Below are positions 1-8,162 of a stretch of DNA of 17,681 bases, piece by piece. Position numbers and translations under genes: made by a program. This DNA is from an uncultured Hungatella sp. (GTDB taxonomy: Bacteria; Bacillota; Clostridia; Lachnospirales; Lachnospiraceae), in the NCBI GenBank assembly GCA_910588325.1, contig CAJUPP010000053.1, forward strand, positions 8,035 to 25,715. The letters are read 5' to 3'. The notes beneath the pieces were generated by a model. It saw only the letters and a program-made list of their open reading frames with translations. It was not told the DNA's origin and did not search any database. Each line of letters begins with the position of its first letter. Position 1 is the stretch's first letter.

Positions 1-2
1 TT

Positions 3-59
3 CAGCAGGCCGCTTTTCTAAAAAGGGTTACAGGGAAGGTGTCCAAATTGTTATCTTAA
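3..59 (+). CDS. Possible 3' end of an upstream gene (partial)
   Basis: An open frame enters from the left edge and stops with TAA at 57-59. It reads as about 18 residues of a basic, amphipathic tail ending KVSKLLS. The stop overlaps the AAAGGAG ribosome site of the next gene, a common operon junction. In such loci the gene before the two permeases usually encodes the extracellular sugar-binding lipoprotein, so this could be its C-terminus, but the fragment is too short to recognise. Another frame also stays open, to a TGA at 74-76 overlapping the permease ATG, so even the reading frame is uncertain. The stretch could also be non-coding. Confidence 0.25.
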   Translation, partial: QQAAFLKRVTGKVSKLLS

Positions 60-72
60 AAGGAGAAAAAGG

Positions 73-1005
73 ATGAAGAATCAGGCAAATTCGGCGGTGA
101 AGGAGAAGAAGACGTTCCGGCAGATTATGTGTACGGATAATGCGGTAGGGTATGTGTTTGCCGCTCCGTTTATCATAGGCTTCTGTGGTCTGACCCTGTT
201 TCCTATGCTGCTGTCACTGTATTATTCTATGACGAATTATAATTTTGTAAACTCGGATTTCATCGGGCTTGCCAATTATGCCAGAATGTTTTTTGAGGAC
301 AGCAAGTTCTGGTATTCTGTGTGGAGAACGCTGATCTATGTGGTTTTAGCTGTTCCCGCCAAGCTGATATTTGCTCTTTTGGTGGCTTACTTTTTGACCA
401 GAGAGACGAAGATTGCCAGCCTTTACCGGGCGGTTTACTACCTGCCTTCACTGGTAGGAGGGTCTGTGGCCGTTGCTCTTGTGTGGAAGCAGATGTTTGC
501 GCGCAAGGGTATGATCAACAGTATTCTAAAGCTGATCGGTATCGGCCGTTTAAACTGGATGGGAGACAAGGCCCTGGTAATGTTTCCTTTAGCGCTTCTG
601 ACGGTGTGGCAGTTTGGATCTTCCATGATTATTTTTGCGGCAGGGCTTAAAGAGATTCCGTCCACATACTATGAGGCGGCGGAGATTGACGGAGCCAATG
701 CATTCCAGCGGTTTATCAAGATTACTCTGCCTTGTCTGTCACCGGTGATTCTGTACAATCTGGTGATGCAGACCATTACCGGCTTTATGGTGTTTACCCA
801 GGCGTTTATTATCACCCAGGGCGGGCCGGCAGATGCTACGAATTTTATTGCGTATTATATTTATAATCAGGGCTTTAAGTATCAGGATATGGGATATGCC
901 AGCGCTCTTTCCTGGGTTCTTTTGATTGTTATCTCGGCAGTGACTTTGGTGATTTTCAAGACATCGAAAAAATGGGTGTTCTATGAAGCAGGAAATGATG
1001 ATTAA
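73..1005 (+). CDS. Sugar ABC transporter permease (MalF/UgpA type)
   Basis: 310-residue inner-membrane permease of the CUT1 family of carbohydrate ABC importers. After a short charged N-terminus there is a first membrane helix at about residues 25-50 and about five more hydrophobic segments. The cytoplasmic EAA loop that contacts the ATPase starts at E201 (EAAEIDGA, then the I-LP element). The start ATG follows AAAGGAG at 58-64. It should form a heterodimer with the permease encoded next, 14 bp downstream. No ATPase is encoded in the window; CUT1 systems of Firmicutes often share one MsmK-type ATPase encoded elsewhere. The adjoining intracellular glycosidases suggest it imports small plant oligosaccharides or glycosides, but specificity lies in the binding protein, which is not seen here. 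Confidence 0.93.
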   Translation: MKNQANSAVKEKKTFRQIMCTDNAVGYVFAAPFIIGFCGLTLFPMLLSLYYSMTNYNFVNSDFIGLANYARMFFEDSKFWYSVWRTLIYVVLAVPAKLIFALLVAYFLTRETKIASLYRAVYYLPSLVGGSVAVALVWKQMFARKGMINSILKLIGIGRLNWMGDKALVMFPLALLTVWQFGSSMIIFAAGLKEIPSTYYEAAEIDGANAFQRFIKITLPCLSPVILYNLVMQTITGFMVFTQAFIITQGGPADATNFIAYYIYNQGFKYQDMGYASALSWVLLIVISAVTLVIFKTSKKWVFYEAGNDD

Positions 1006-1019
1006 GGAGGTGGCATGGA

Positions 1020-1871
1020 ATGGGAATGCACGCAAAGAGACGTATCGGTAAAATTATATATCATCTGCTGATTGGCGGCTTTGGTGTCCTGATGGTTTAT
1101 CCTATTTTCTGGATGATCATGGGGGCGTTTAAGAATAACAATGACATTTTAAACCATTCTGCCAGCTTCTTTCCTACGCTGGGCTGGCATATGGAAAACT
1201 GGGCCAATGGCTGGAAGGGATACAGCGGCGTGACTTTTGGGACATTTTTCAGGAATTCCCTGATTGTTGCCGCCCTGTCTACGCTTGGAACGGTGATTTC
1301 TTCTTCCATGGTGGCTTATGCTCTGGCCAGGGTGAAGTTTAAAGGGAGGAAGATTCTGTTCTGGTGTATGCTGGCTACGCTGATGCTGCCGGGACAGGTG
1401 ATTTTGATTCCTCAGTATATGATCTATAATTCGCTGGGGGTGGTGGGGACATATTTCCCGCTGATTTTCCCACATTTCTGCGGGCAGGCATTTTTTATCT
1501 ATCAGATGATGCAGTTCTGCCAGGGAATCCCCAGGGAACTGGATGAAGCGGCGTTTGTGGACGGGTGTAATAAATATATGATCTATTTTAAAATTGTCCT
1601 TCCACTTTTGAAACCGTCGATTATTACGACGCTGATCATTCAGTTCTACTGGAAATGGGATGACTTTATGGGGCCGCTTATTTATCTGAGTAAACCAGTT
1701 ACATGGACGGCTTCTGTGGCGCTTAAGAATTTTGCGGATGCATCGGGACAGTCAGATTATGGCGCGCTGTTTGCCATGTCTACCTTGTCTTTGATTCCGG
1801 TATTTTTAATCTTTTTGATCTTTAACCGGCAGTTGGTGGAGGGCGTAAGCTCTACCGGCCTGAAGGGATAA
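1020..1871 (+). CDS. Sugar ABC transporter permease (MalG/UgpE type)
   Basis: 283-residue partner permease of the same CUT1 importer. It has six hydrophobic segments, the first at about residues 12-33, and a clear EAA loop starting at E176 (EAAFVDGC, followed by the I-LP element). It lacks the long N-terminal extension of the MalF type, as expected for the MalG type. The start at 1020 is chosen because AAGGAGG (1004-1010), which overlaps the previous stop codon, lies 9 bp upstream; the ATG at 1015 is out of frame, and a second in-frame ATG at 1026 cannot be excluded. The tight junction argues for co-transcription and stoichiometric expression with the first permease. Confidence 0.93.
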   Translation: MGMHAKRRIGKIIYHLLIGGFGVLMVYPIFWMIMGAFKNNNDILNHSASFFPTLGWHMENWANGWKGYSGVTFGTFFRNSLIVAALSTLGTVISSSMVAYALARVKFKGRKILFWCMLATLMLPGQVILIPQYMIYNSLGVVGTYFPLIFPHFCGQAFFIYQMMQFCQGIPRELDEAAFVDGCNKYMIYFKIVLPLLKPSIITTLIIQFYWKWDDFMGPLIYLSKPVTWTASVALKNFADASGQSDYGALFAMSTLSLIPVFLIFLIFNRQLVEGVSSTGLKG

Positions 1872-1907
1872 TCGTAGAAGTATATGAAAATAAAATAGGG
1901 GGATAAG

Positions 1908-3992
1908 ATGATGGCAATTGATCGAAGAGAATTGGTGACCAGGCACAATCCCATATTAACAGAGGCGGATGAAAGTTCGCCTTTGTCTGTTGGTAATGGG
2001 AATTTTGCGTTTACGGCGGATGTTACGGGGATGCAGACTTTATATGAGGAGTATAAAAAGGTTACTCCTCTGTGTACTATGGCGCAGTGGGGATGGCATA
2101 CCAGGCCGGCAGGTAATGGGCGGTATGCATATACCCTGAAGGATGTGGAGATGACGGAGTATCCTTTTGAGGGGAGAACGGTTCGCTATGGGGTGGAGAG
2201 AAAGAAAGGAAATGAAGAGATCTATGACTGGGTCAGGCAGAATCCCCACAAGCTGAATCTGGCCCGGATTGGCCTGACCATGGGCAGGGAGGCAGTGGAG
2301 GCTTCCCGGCTTTCGGATATCCGCCAGGAGCTGGTTTTGTATGAGGGGATTTTAAAAAGCAGGTTCTGCCTGGACGGGGCGGCGTGCCAGGTGACCACGG
2401 CGTGCGGGGGAGAGACGGACGGGACGGCATTTCTGGTTGAGTCGGAGGCACTGGGAAATGGGCTGGAGGCGGAGATATGCTTCCCCTATGGAAGTCCGGA
2501 TATCTCTGCCAGTGACTGGGAGAGGGAAGAGGCCCATGTGACAGAGATTGTGGAGGAAAGAGACGGATGGACTCTGCTTAAAAGGACGTTGGACAGGGAT
2601 GTCTATTATGTGGGGCTGACTTTGGAGAACTGTGTAATCGAGAGGGCCGGGAGACACAGATTTCTGGCGGTTCCTGCAGGAGAGGGAGCTATGGGGGTTA
2701 CGGCTTTCTTCTGGGAGGAGAGCGGAGAGGGTATGGGGGCTGAAGCACCGGAGAAAACCTTCAGGGGGATGAGTACCGAGGCTGTTTTTGAGAAGAGCAG
2801 GAGATACTGGGGAGACTTCTGGGAAAAGGGCGGGGTCATTGACCTGCATAAGAGCAGGGACGGCCGGGCCCTGGAGCTGGAACGGAGAATCGTGCTGTCT
2901 CAGTATCTTCTGGCGCTGCAGTCTTCCGGAAGTATGCCGCCTCAGGAGACCGGGCTTACCTGCAACAGCTGGTATGGTAAGGCTCACCTGGAAATGTATT
3001 TCTGGCATGAGGCTTATCTTCCTCTGTTTGGCCATACGGATTTGCTGGAAAGAAGCCTGTCCTGGTATGTAAAGCATCTTCCGGAGGCAAGGGAAAATGC
3101 GGCGAGAAACGGGTATAAGGGGGCCAGATGGCCCAAGATGGTGGCGGAAAGCTGCATTGACTGTCCTTCTCCCATTGCTACTTTGCTGATTTGGCAGCAG
3201 CCTCATATTATTTATATGCTGGAGATTGCTTATGCCTGTGGAAAGGGGCAGGCGTTTCTGGAGCAGTATTATGAGCTGGTTCGGGAAACGGCAGAGTTCA
3301 TGGTGGATTTTGCGGTGTTTGACGAGAACAGGGGAGTGTATGAGCTTCGTGGGCCGGTGATACCGGTTCAGGAGAACCATGCGCCGATGGTGACGAAGAA
3401 TCCGGCCTTTGAGGTGGAGTATTGGGGGCTTACACTGAACATTGCAGCGGAATGGGCCAGACGTCTGGGGAAGCAGGTTCCCGAGGCATGGGTGCATGTG
3501 GCAGAGCATATGGCGCCTATGGCGGTTCAGGACGGATGTTATCTGGCTCATGATAATTGTCCGGATACCTATGGGAAGTTTGCCCAGGATCATCCGTCTA
3601 TGCTGTGTGCTTACGGGTTGATGGACGGGGGAAGAACAGATAAGGAAATTATGGAAAATTCTCTTGAGAGAGTGGTGGAATGCTGGGATTATCCTACTCT
3701 GTGGGGATGGGATTTCGCGGTTATGGCTATGACGGCAGTGAGGCTTGGGAAGCCGGAGAGGGCGGTTCAGCTGCTTTTGATGGATACGTTTAAGAACCGG
3801 TATGTGGTCAGCGGAAATAATTTCCAGGAAGGGAGAGCGGATTTGCCGTTGTATTTGCCGGGAAATGGATCACTTCTTTTGGCGGCGGCGCTTATGACAG
3901 CCGGATATCCGGGCAGCGAGAGCCTGCCGGGATTTCCCAAGGACGGAGAGTGGCAGGTAGAGTATGAGGGGATTTGGCCGTTTCCCTGTTGA
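1908..3992 (+). CDS. Putative six-hairpin glycosidase-like protein, unassigned
   Basis: 694-residue protein without a signal peptide, probably cytoplasmic. The first ~300 residues look like a beta-sandwich of the kind that precedes the catalytic barrel in GH65/GH95-like enzymes, beginning with a RHNP...LSVGNGNFAF segment. The rest, from about residue 320, is helical and reads like an (alpha/alpha)6 barrel. A motif around residues 349-367 (GLTCNSWYGK...HLEM..WH) resembles the substrate face of that superfamily. Candidate acidic catalytic residues are E362 in HLEM and E489 in PVQENH, both guesses. I cannot place it in a numbered glycoside hydrolase family. Its position between the permeases and the apiosidase-like gene says it acts on the imported sugar. 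ATGs at 1908 and 1911 are both served by AGGGGG (1897-1902). Confidence 0.7.
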   Translation: MMAIDRRELVTRHNPILTEADESSPLSVGNGNFAFTADVTGMQTLYEEYKKVTPLCTMAQWGWHTRPAGNGRYAYTLKDVEMTEYPFEGRTVRYGVERKKGNEEIYDWVRQNPHKLNLARIGLTMGREAVEASRLSDIRQELVLYEGILKSRFCLDGAACQVTTACGGETDGTAFLVESEALGNGLEAEICFPYGSPDISASDWEREEAHVTEIVEERDGWTLLKRTLDRDVYYVGLTLENCVIERAGRHRFLAVPAGEGAMGVTAFFWEESGEGMGAEAPEKTFRGMSTEAVFEKSRRYWGDFWEKGGVIDLHKSRDGRALELERRIVLSQYLLALQSSGSMPPQETGLTCNSWYGKAHLEMYFWHEAYLPLFGHTDLLERSLSWYVKHLPEARENAARNGYKGARWPKMVAESCIDCPSPIATLLIWQQPHIIYMLEIAYACGKGQAFLEQYYELVRETAEFMVDFAVFDENRGVYELRGPVIPVQENHAPMVTKNPAFEVEYWGLTLNIAAEWARRLGKQVPEAWVHVAEHMAPMAVQDGCYLAHDNCPDTYGKFAQDHPSMLCAYGLMDGGRTDKEIMENSLERVVECWDYPTLWGWDFAVMAMTAVRLGKPERAVQLLLMDTFKNRYVVSGNNFQEGRADLPLYLPGNGSLLLAAALMTAGYPGSESLPGFPKDGEWQVEYEGIWPFPC

Positions 3993-4089
3993 GGTATTTG
4001 GCGGGGGGACTCTTTCAGAAGCTGATTGTTTCTGGGGCTGAAACTGGAGAATGCAGATTATAGAATATGACCGGGAGTGGAGGATAGAT

Positions 4090-5409
4090 ATGAAGCATTG
4101 GGATAAGGGAGTATTGAGGGTAAGTGAGAATCACAGGTATCTGTGTAATGGGAAGGAGCCGTTTTTCTGGCTGGCAGATACGGCCTGGCTTTTGTTTCAG
4201 AGGTGCAGTCTGGAAGAATCGTACGTTTATTTGAGGAATCGGAGAGATAAGGGGTTTACGGTGATTCAGGCTGTGTTGATGCACAGCATTCCCGGGACGG
4301 CTGTCAGCAGCCTGGCGGATTCGGACAGGGACGTAACGAGCCGGGAGTTTTGGGAGCATTGTGACAGCGTGGTGAAGATGGCGGAGGAGCTGGGAATTTA
4401 TATGGCTCTGCTTCCTTCCTGGGGGGCTGTGGTGAAAGGCGGCGCCTTAAATATGGATAACATTGACCGGTATGTGGAGTTTGTGGCGAACCGGTACAGG
4501 GAGAGTCCGAATGTGATCTGGCTTCTGGGAGGAGATATCCGGGGAAGCGAGGCTGTGGAGCTGTACAGAAGGGAAGGGAGATTGTTTAAGGAGATAACGC
4601 CGGACAAGCTGATAGGGTATCATCCGTTTGGACGGACTTCTTCTTCTATGTGGTTCCATGATGAGTCCTGGCTTGATTTTAATATGTTTCAGTCAGGGCA
4701 CAGGCGTTATGATCAGGCTTCTCTTGGGGCATGGGATGATAATGCCATGAAGGAGGGCTTCTTTGGAGAGGATAACTGGCGGTATGTGGACAGGGATCAT
4801 CAATGTGTGCCTTTGAAGCCTACAGTGGACGGGGAGCCGTCTTATGAGTGGATTCTTCAGGGGCTCCATGTGATGGATCAGCCGTACTGGAGAGAGTGGG
4901 ATGTGCGCCGGTATGCCTACTGGTCTGTGTTTCAGGGGGCTATGGGGCATACTTATGGGGATAATGCTATCCAGCAGTGTTATTGCGGCGCTTCCTGTAA
5001 GGGGGCTTATGGTGTGAAACAGGTGTGGCAGGAATCTGTACATCATGTGGGTTCAGAGCACATGGGGCATTTGAGACGGCTGATGGAGTCAGTGGATTAT
5101 CAGAACGGGCGTCCTGAGGAGGAGCTGCTTTTATCGGGGCAGAAGGAACGGTACGGAAGAATTGCCGTGTTTGCCGGGGAGGATTTCCTTCTGGCATATG
5201 ATTACCTGGGAGAAGAGTTTGCCGTGGATTTAAGGCGGTTTGCAGGCAGGGAAATTCATGGATGGTGGTTCGATCCGGTAAGCGGCGTGTCCAGCTATTT
5301 CGGAAGGTTTACAGGAGAAGACAAAGCAGTGGTTAAGCCGGTGGCAAGATTTACGGAAGATAATGACTGGGTGCTGGTAATCAGGGCAGGGAAGGACCTG
5401 GAAGAATAG
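4090..5409 (+). CDS. Apiosidase-like glycoside hydrolase (GH140/DUF4038 family)
   Basis: 439-residue TIM-barrel hydrolase of the DUF4038 (apiosidase-like) family, whose characterised GH140 members release D-apiose from rhamnogalacturonan-II. Family landmarks in order: FFWLADTAW near the N-terminus, the strand KGFTVIQAVL, WLLGGD with D149, the segment DGEPSYEW with E249, and YWSVFQGAMGHTYGDNA. D149 and E249 match the two carboxylates expected at the ends of barrel strands 4 and 7. The last ~85 residues form the small beta domain usually labelled putative collagen-binding. An upstream in-frame ATG at 4051 would add 13 residues, but its GGAGA nearly abuts it, whereas GGGAGTGGAGG (4073-4083) is well placed for 4090. 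There is no signal peptide, unlike the exported Bacteroides enzymes. Family membership is well supported; apiose specificity is inferred from family and neighbours. Confidence 0.85.
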   Translation: MKHWDKGVLRVSENHRYLCNGKEPFFWLADTAWLLFQRCSLEESYVYLRNRRDKGFTVIQAVLMHSIPGTAVSSLADSDRDVTSREFWEHCDSVVKMAEELGIYMALLPSWGAVVKGGALNMDNIDRYVEFVANRYRESPNVIWLLGGDIRGSEAVELYRREGRLFKEITPDKLIGYHPFGRTSSSMWFHDESWLDFNMFQSGHRRYDQASLGAWDDNAMKEGFFGEDNWRYVDRDHQCVPLKPTVDGEPSYEWILQGLHVMDQPYWREWDVRRYAYWSVFQGAMGHTYGDNAIQQCYCGASCKGAYGVKQVWQESVHHVGSEHMGHLRRLMESVDYQNGRPEEELLLSGQKERYGRIAVFAGEDFLLAYDYLGEEFAVDLRRFAGREIHGWWFDPVSGVSSYFGRFTGEDKAVVKPVARFTEDNDWVLVIRAGKDLEE

Positions 5410-5437
5410 GCTCAGATGGATCGAAGGAGGAAAACGT

Positions 5438-6997
5438 ATGATTCTGAATCCTGTTTTGAAGGGATTCTGCCCGGATCCGTGTATTATCCGGGCAGGAGAG
5501 GATTTTTATATTGCAGTGTCTACCTTTGAATGGTGGCCGGGGGTCAGGATTTATCATTCCAGGGATTTAAAGCACTGGGAGCAGATCCCGTCCCCTTTAA
5601 GGCGGCTCAGTCAGTTAAATATGACGGGAGATCCCACTTCCGGCGGCGTGTGGGCTCCCTGTCTGAGCTATGACGGGAAACGGTTCTGGCTGGTGTATAC
5701 GGATGTAAAGACTAAAAAAGGGATGTATTATAATACTCACAATTACCTGGTGTGGACAGAGGATATTTATGGGGAATGGTCTGAGCCTGTGTATTTAAAC
5801 AGCGTGGGATTTGACCCCTCTTTGTTTCATGACACAGACGGAAAGAAATATCTGATAAATATGTTAAACGGATTTAAGGGGATTACGGTTCAGGAGTATG
5901 AGCCTGTTACAGGAAAGCTGACAGGGCCGGTAAAAACCGTATTTTCCGGGACAGAGGCCGGATACACGGAGGGGCCTCACATGTACCATGTAGGGGAATG
6001 GTATTATCTTTTGACGGCAGAGGGCGGAACCGGCTATGAACACCAGGTGACTGCTGCCAGAAGCAGAAGCGTCTGGGGGCCTTTTCAGGCGTGGGAGGAG
6101 AATCCTGTGGTGACTTCGGATCGTTCCGATCCCCGCAGCCTTCAGAAAGCAGGCCACGGCTCTCTGGTGGATACCGGCCACGGAGAATGGTATCTGGCCC
6201 ATCTGTGCGCAAGAGCCAGGACGACAGAGGACGGGAAGCAGGTCTGTCTGACAGGACGGGAGACTGCGCTTCAAAAGGTATGCTTCCAGGACGGGAAGCT
6301 TCGGATGGCGGACGGCGGGAGGCTTGCTCTCAGGCAGGCAGAGGAACCGGCGGGAATTGCTCCCCATCCGTTTGAGCCTGTACCGGACAGGGATGATTTT
6401 GACAGCACAGCCCTGAGGCTGGGCTATGCCAGTCCGCGGCTGCCTCTGGAAGACAAGATGAGCCTCAGCGAAAGGCCGGGATGGCTGCGCCTCTACGGCC
6501 AGGAATCTTTAAATTCCCTGCACCGGGTAAGCCTTTTGGCTGTCCGTCAGCAGGAGCCCTGCGCCATGGCAGAGCTTTCGATGGAATTTGAACCGGAACG
6601 GTATGAACAGCTGGCCGGTCTGGCTTATATGTACGATGCCATGAATTTTTACTTGTTTGGAAAAAGCCGTCTGGAGACTGGAGAGACGGTTCTAAGGATT
6701 GTGGGAAGCGACACGGGAGTCTGTACCTATCTGTGCGGGGATATTCCGGTTCCTGAAAAGGGAGCCATAACCCTCAGGGCTCAGACCGACTTTGCAGGAG
6801 CCCTGGTAACGTTCTCCTACTGTCTGGGGGACGGCCTGTGGCACCAGGCCGGGAAACCGTATTCCACCCAGATTCTGACTGACGAACACTGCCGCGGATT
6901 TACCGGAGCCCATTTCGGCATGTACTGCCATGATATGAGCGGAGCCGGAAAATATGCTGATTTTGATTACTTTACGTATCAAGACAAAACACAATAG
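5438..6997 (+). CDS. GH43 beta-xylosidase / alpha-L-arabinofuranosidase
   Basis: 519-residue cytoplasmic GH43 enzyme resembling the XynB-type beta-xylosidases (subfamily 11 style): a five-bladed propeller over residues ~1-320 and a C-terminal beta-sandwich from ~325 that closes the active site. The expected triad is present: base D13 in FCPDP, pKa-tuning D126 in VGFDPS, and acid E178 in YTEGPHMY. Other family marks are STFEWWPGVRIYHS, SGGVWAPCLSYDG and LTAEGG.GYEH. It should trim non-reducing xylose, possibly arabinofuranose, from short oligosaccharides. Oddly, after LINML the usual WDHR-containing loop appears shortened to NGFKGI, so specificity may differ. The start follows AAGGAGG (5424-5430) by 7 bp. 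It is the last gene of the first operon, 6 bp from the convergent repressor. Confidence 0.9.
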   Translation: MILNPVLKGFCPDPCIIRAGEDFYIAVSTFEWWPGVRIYHSRDLKHWEQIPSPLRRLSQLNMTGDPTSGGVWAPCLSYDGKRFWLVYTDVKTKKGMYYNTHNYLVWTEDIYGEWSEPVYLNSVGFDPSLFHDTDGKKYLINMLNGFKGITVQEYEPVTGKLTGPVKTVFSGTEAGYTEGPHMYHVGEWYYLLTAEGGTGYEHQVTAARSRSVWGPFQAWEENPVVTSDRSDPRSLQKAGHGSLVDTGHGEWYLAHLCARARTTEDGKQVCLTGRETALQKVCFQDGKLRMADGGRLALRQAEEPAGIAPHPFEPVPDRDDFDSTALRLGYASPRLPLEDKMSLSERPGWLRLYGQESLNSLHRVSLLAVRQQEPCAMAELSMEFEPERYEQLAGLAYMYDAMNFYLFGKSRLETGETVLRIVGSDTGVCTYLCGDIPVPEKGAITLRAQTDFAGALVTFSYCLGDGLWHQAGKPYSTQILTDEHCRGFTGAHFGMYCHDMSGAGKYADFDYFTYQDKTQ

Positions 6998-7003
6998 AGG
7001 TTT

Positions 7004-8011
7004 CTATCCTACACTTTCCCGTACAATCAGCCTGGTTGAGAGAGCCAGTTTAACCAGACTTCCGGAAGGACTCTGAATCCTGTTCAGCAGCTGATTCACT
7101 GCCAGCATGCCAAAGTTCTGTTTTTCAACCCGCATGGTGGAAAGTGTGGGAGAGAGAAAACTGCACATCGGGATATCGTCAAAACCGATAATTGATACAT
7201 CTGCAGGAATCCTGACTCCGGCTTCTGCAAAAGCGCGCATAGCCCCTGCGGCGATCAGGTCATTGTCAGCAAAATATGCCTCGGCTAAAGGAATCCCCTT
7301 GTCAAGGAAAGCCTTCATATCCAGATAGGCAGTCTCCATGGACGGAGAAAGCGCCAGCACGTAATCCATATTCTTTTTGATATTATTGCTGCGCAGAGCC
7401 TTGAAATAACCGTCCGCCCGTTCTTCAAAATTGGCAATAGGAAAAGAGGATTTCAAATACCCGATACGCTGAAAACCGTTCTGAATCAGATGGGTGGTGG
7501 CTATATAAGAACCCTGGACATTGTTGATTAGGACCGTGTCAAAATTCATGTCCTCATAATAGCAGTCCAGGGCAACCAGAGGACAGGGAAGGTTCTGGAA
7601 CGGCAGAAAATCTTCCTGCTTCATCTCTGTGGCCAGAAGAAGGATGCCGTGATATTCTTTTTCATACAGTTCCTTCAGCTGAGGCTCTACAGGCTGGTTT
7701 CCATATACATAAAGGATGCTGAGACTCAGGCCGTTGGTCTGGCAGGTGTTGCTGATTCCTTCTGTCAGGTCCGAGAAAAACGGAGTGTCGGTTACTACCT
7801 GTCCGTTCTTTTTATAAATGATAAAACAGATGTTTTTTGTTTCTGCCAAAGAATAGGAATATTTGCTTAAATCATAGCCATATTTTTTGGCAGCGGAAAG
7901 GACCCGGTCTCTGGTCTCCTCGCTGATTCCTGGCTTATGGTTTAATACCATAGAGATGGTGGCGGGAGATACATTTAATTTCTGAGCCAGTTCTTTTGCT
8001 GATATAGACAT
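7004..8011 (-). CDS. LacI-family transcriptional regulator
   Basis: 335-residue repressor. Residues 1-25 form the LacI helix-turn-helix (AKELAQKLNVSPATISMVLN), followed by the hinge region to ~55 and a periplasmic-binding-protein-like effector domain, ending with the typical IIGFDDIP, LSTMRVEK and RLIVRES segments. It lies between and opposite to the two sugar operons, so it most likely controls them in response to a sugar or sugar phosphate from this pathway; the effector cannot be read from sequence. On its own strand the start is preceded by GAGGT with 8 bp spacing. A good promoter lies just upstream and overlaps possible operator palindromes, suggesting autoregulation. Its stop codon lies 6 bp from the stop of the converging GH43 gene. 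Confidence 0.93.
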   Translation of the reverse strand: MSISAKELAQKLNVSPATISMVLNHKPGISEETRDRVLSAAKKYGYDLSKYSYSLAETKNICFIIYKKNGQVVTDTPFFSDLTEGISNTCQTNGLSLSILYVYGNQPVEPQLKELYEKEYHGILLLATEMKQEDFLPFQNLPCPLVALDCYYEDMNFDTVLINNVQGSYIATTHLIQNGFQRIGYLKSSFPIANFEERADGYFKALRSNNIKKNMDYVLALSPSMETAYLDMKAFLDKGIPLAEAYFADNDLIAAGAMRAFAEAGVRIPADVSIIGFDDIPMCSFLSPTLSTMRVEKQNFGMLAVNQLLNRIQSPSGSLVKLALSTRLIVRESVG

Positions 8012-8044
8012 AAATAGTACCTCGGTTTCTTAAAATATAATTCG

Positions 8045-8073
8045 ATTTTAATTTATTTTTTCAGAAAGGTCAA
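8045..8073 (-). promoter_or_regulatory. Promoter of the LacI-family gene
   Basis: Read on the minus strand, TTGACC (8068-8073) and TAAAAT (8045-8050) are separated by exactly 17 bp, close to the sigma-A consensus, leaving a short leader of about 25-30 nt before the repressor ATG. An imperfect palindrome, TTCAG-N10-CTGAA (8060-8079), straddles the -35 box and is a candidate operator. For the divergent GH43 gene no equally good promoter is visible; TATATT at 8092-8097 could be its -10, but there is no matching -35 box, so it may need an activator or have an unusual promoter. Confidence 0.7.
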
Positions 8074-8162
8074 GCTGAATAATTAAATAAATATATTAAA
8101 GCACGGTTTTATGGCAAGAGCGGATTTCGATTACACTAATTATGATACCAGGAGGAAGATTG

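Noticed and set aside
4051..4089. Upstream start adding 13 residues to the apiosidase-like protein
   Set aside because: The ribosome site for 4051 nearly abuts the ATG, while a well-spaced one precedes 4090, and the added residues lie outside the family's conserved start.
6994..7007. ATAGA-GGTT-TCTAT hairpin covering both stop codons of the convergent GH43 and LacI genes, considered as a bidirectional terminator
   Set aside because: Only five A/T-rich pairs and no T tract on either side; too weak to call.
8142..8162. Upstream start adding 7 residues to the second GH43 protein
   Set aside because: The AGGAGG at 8150-8155 lies inside this extension and is ideally spaced for the ATG at 8163.
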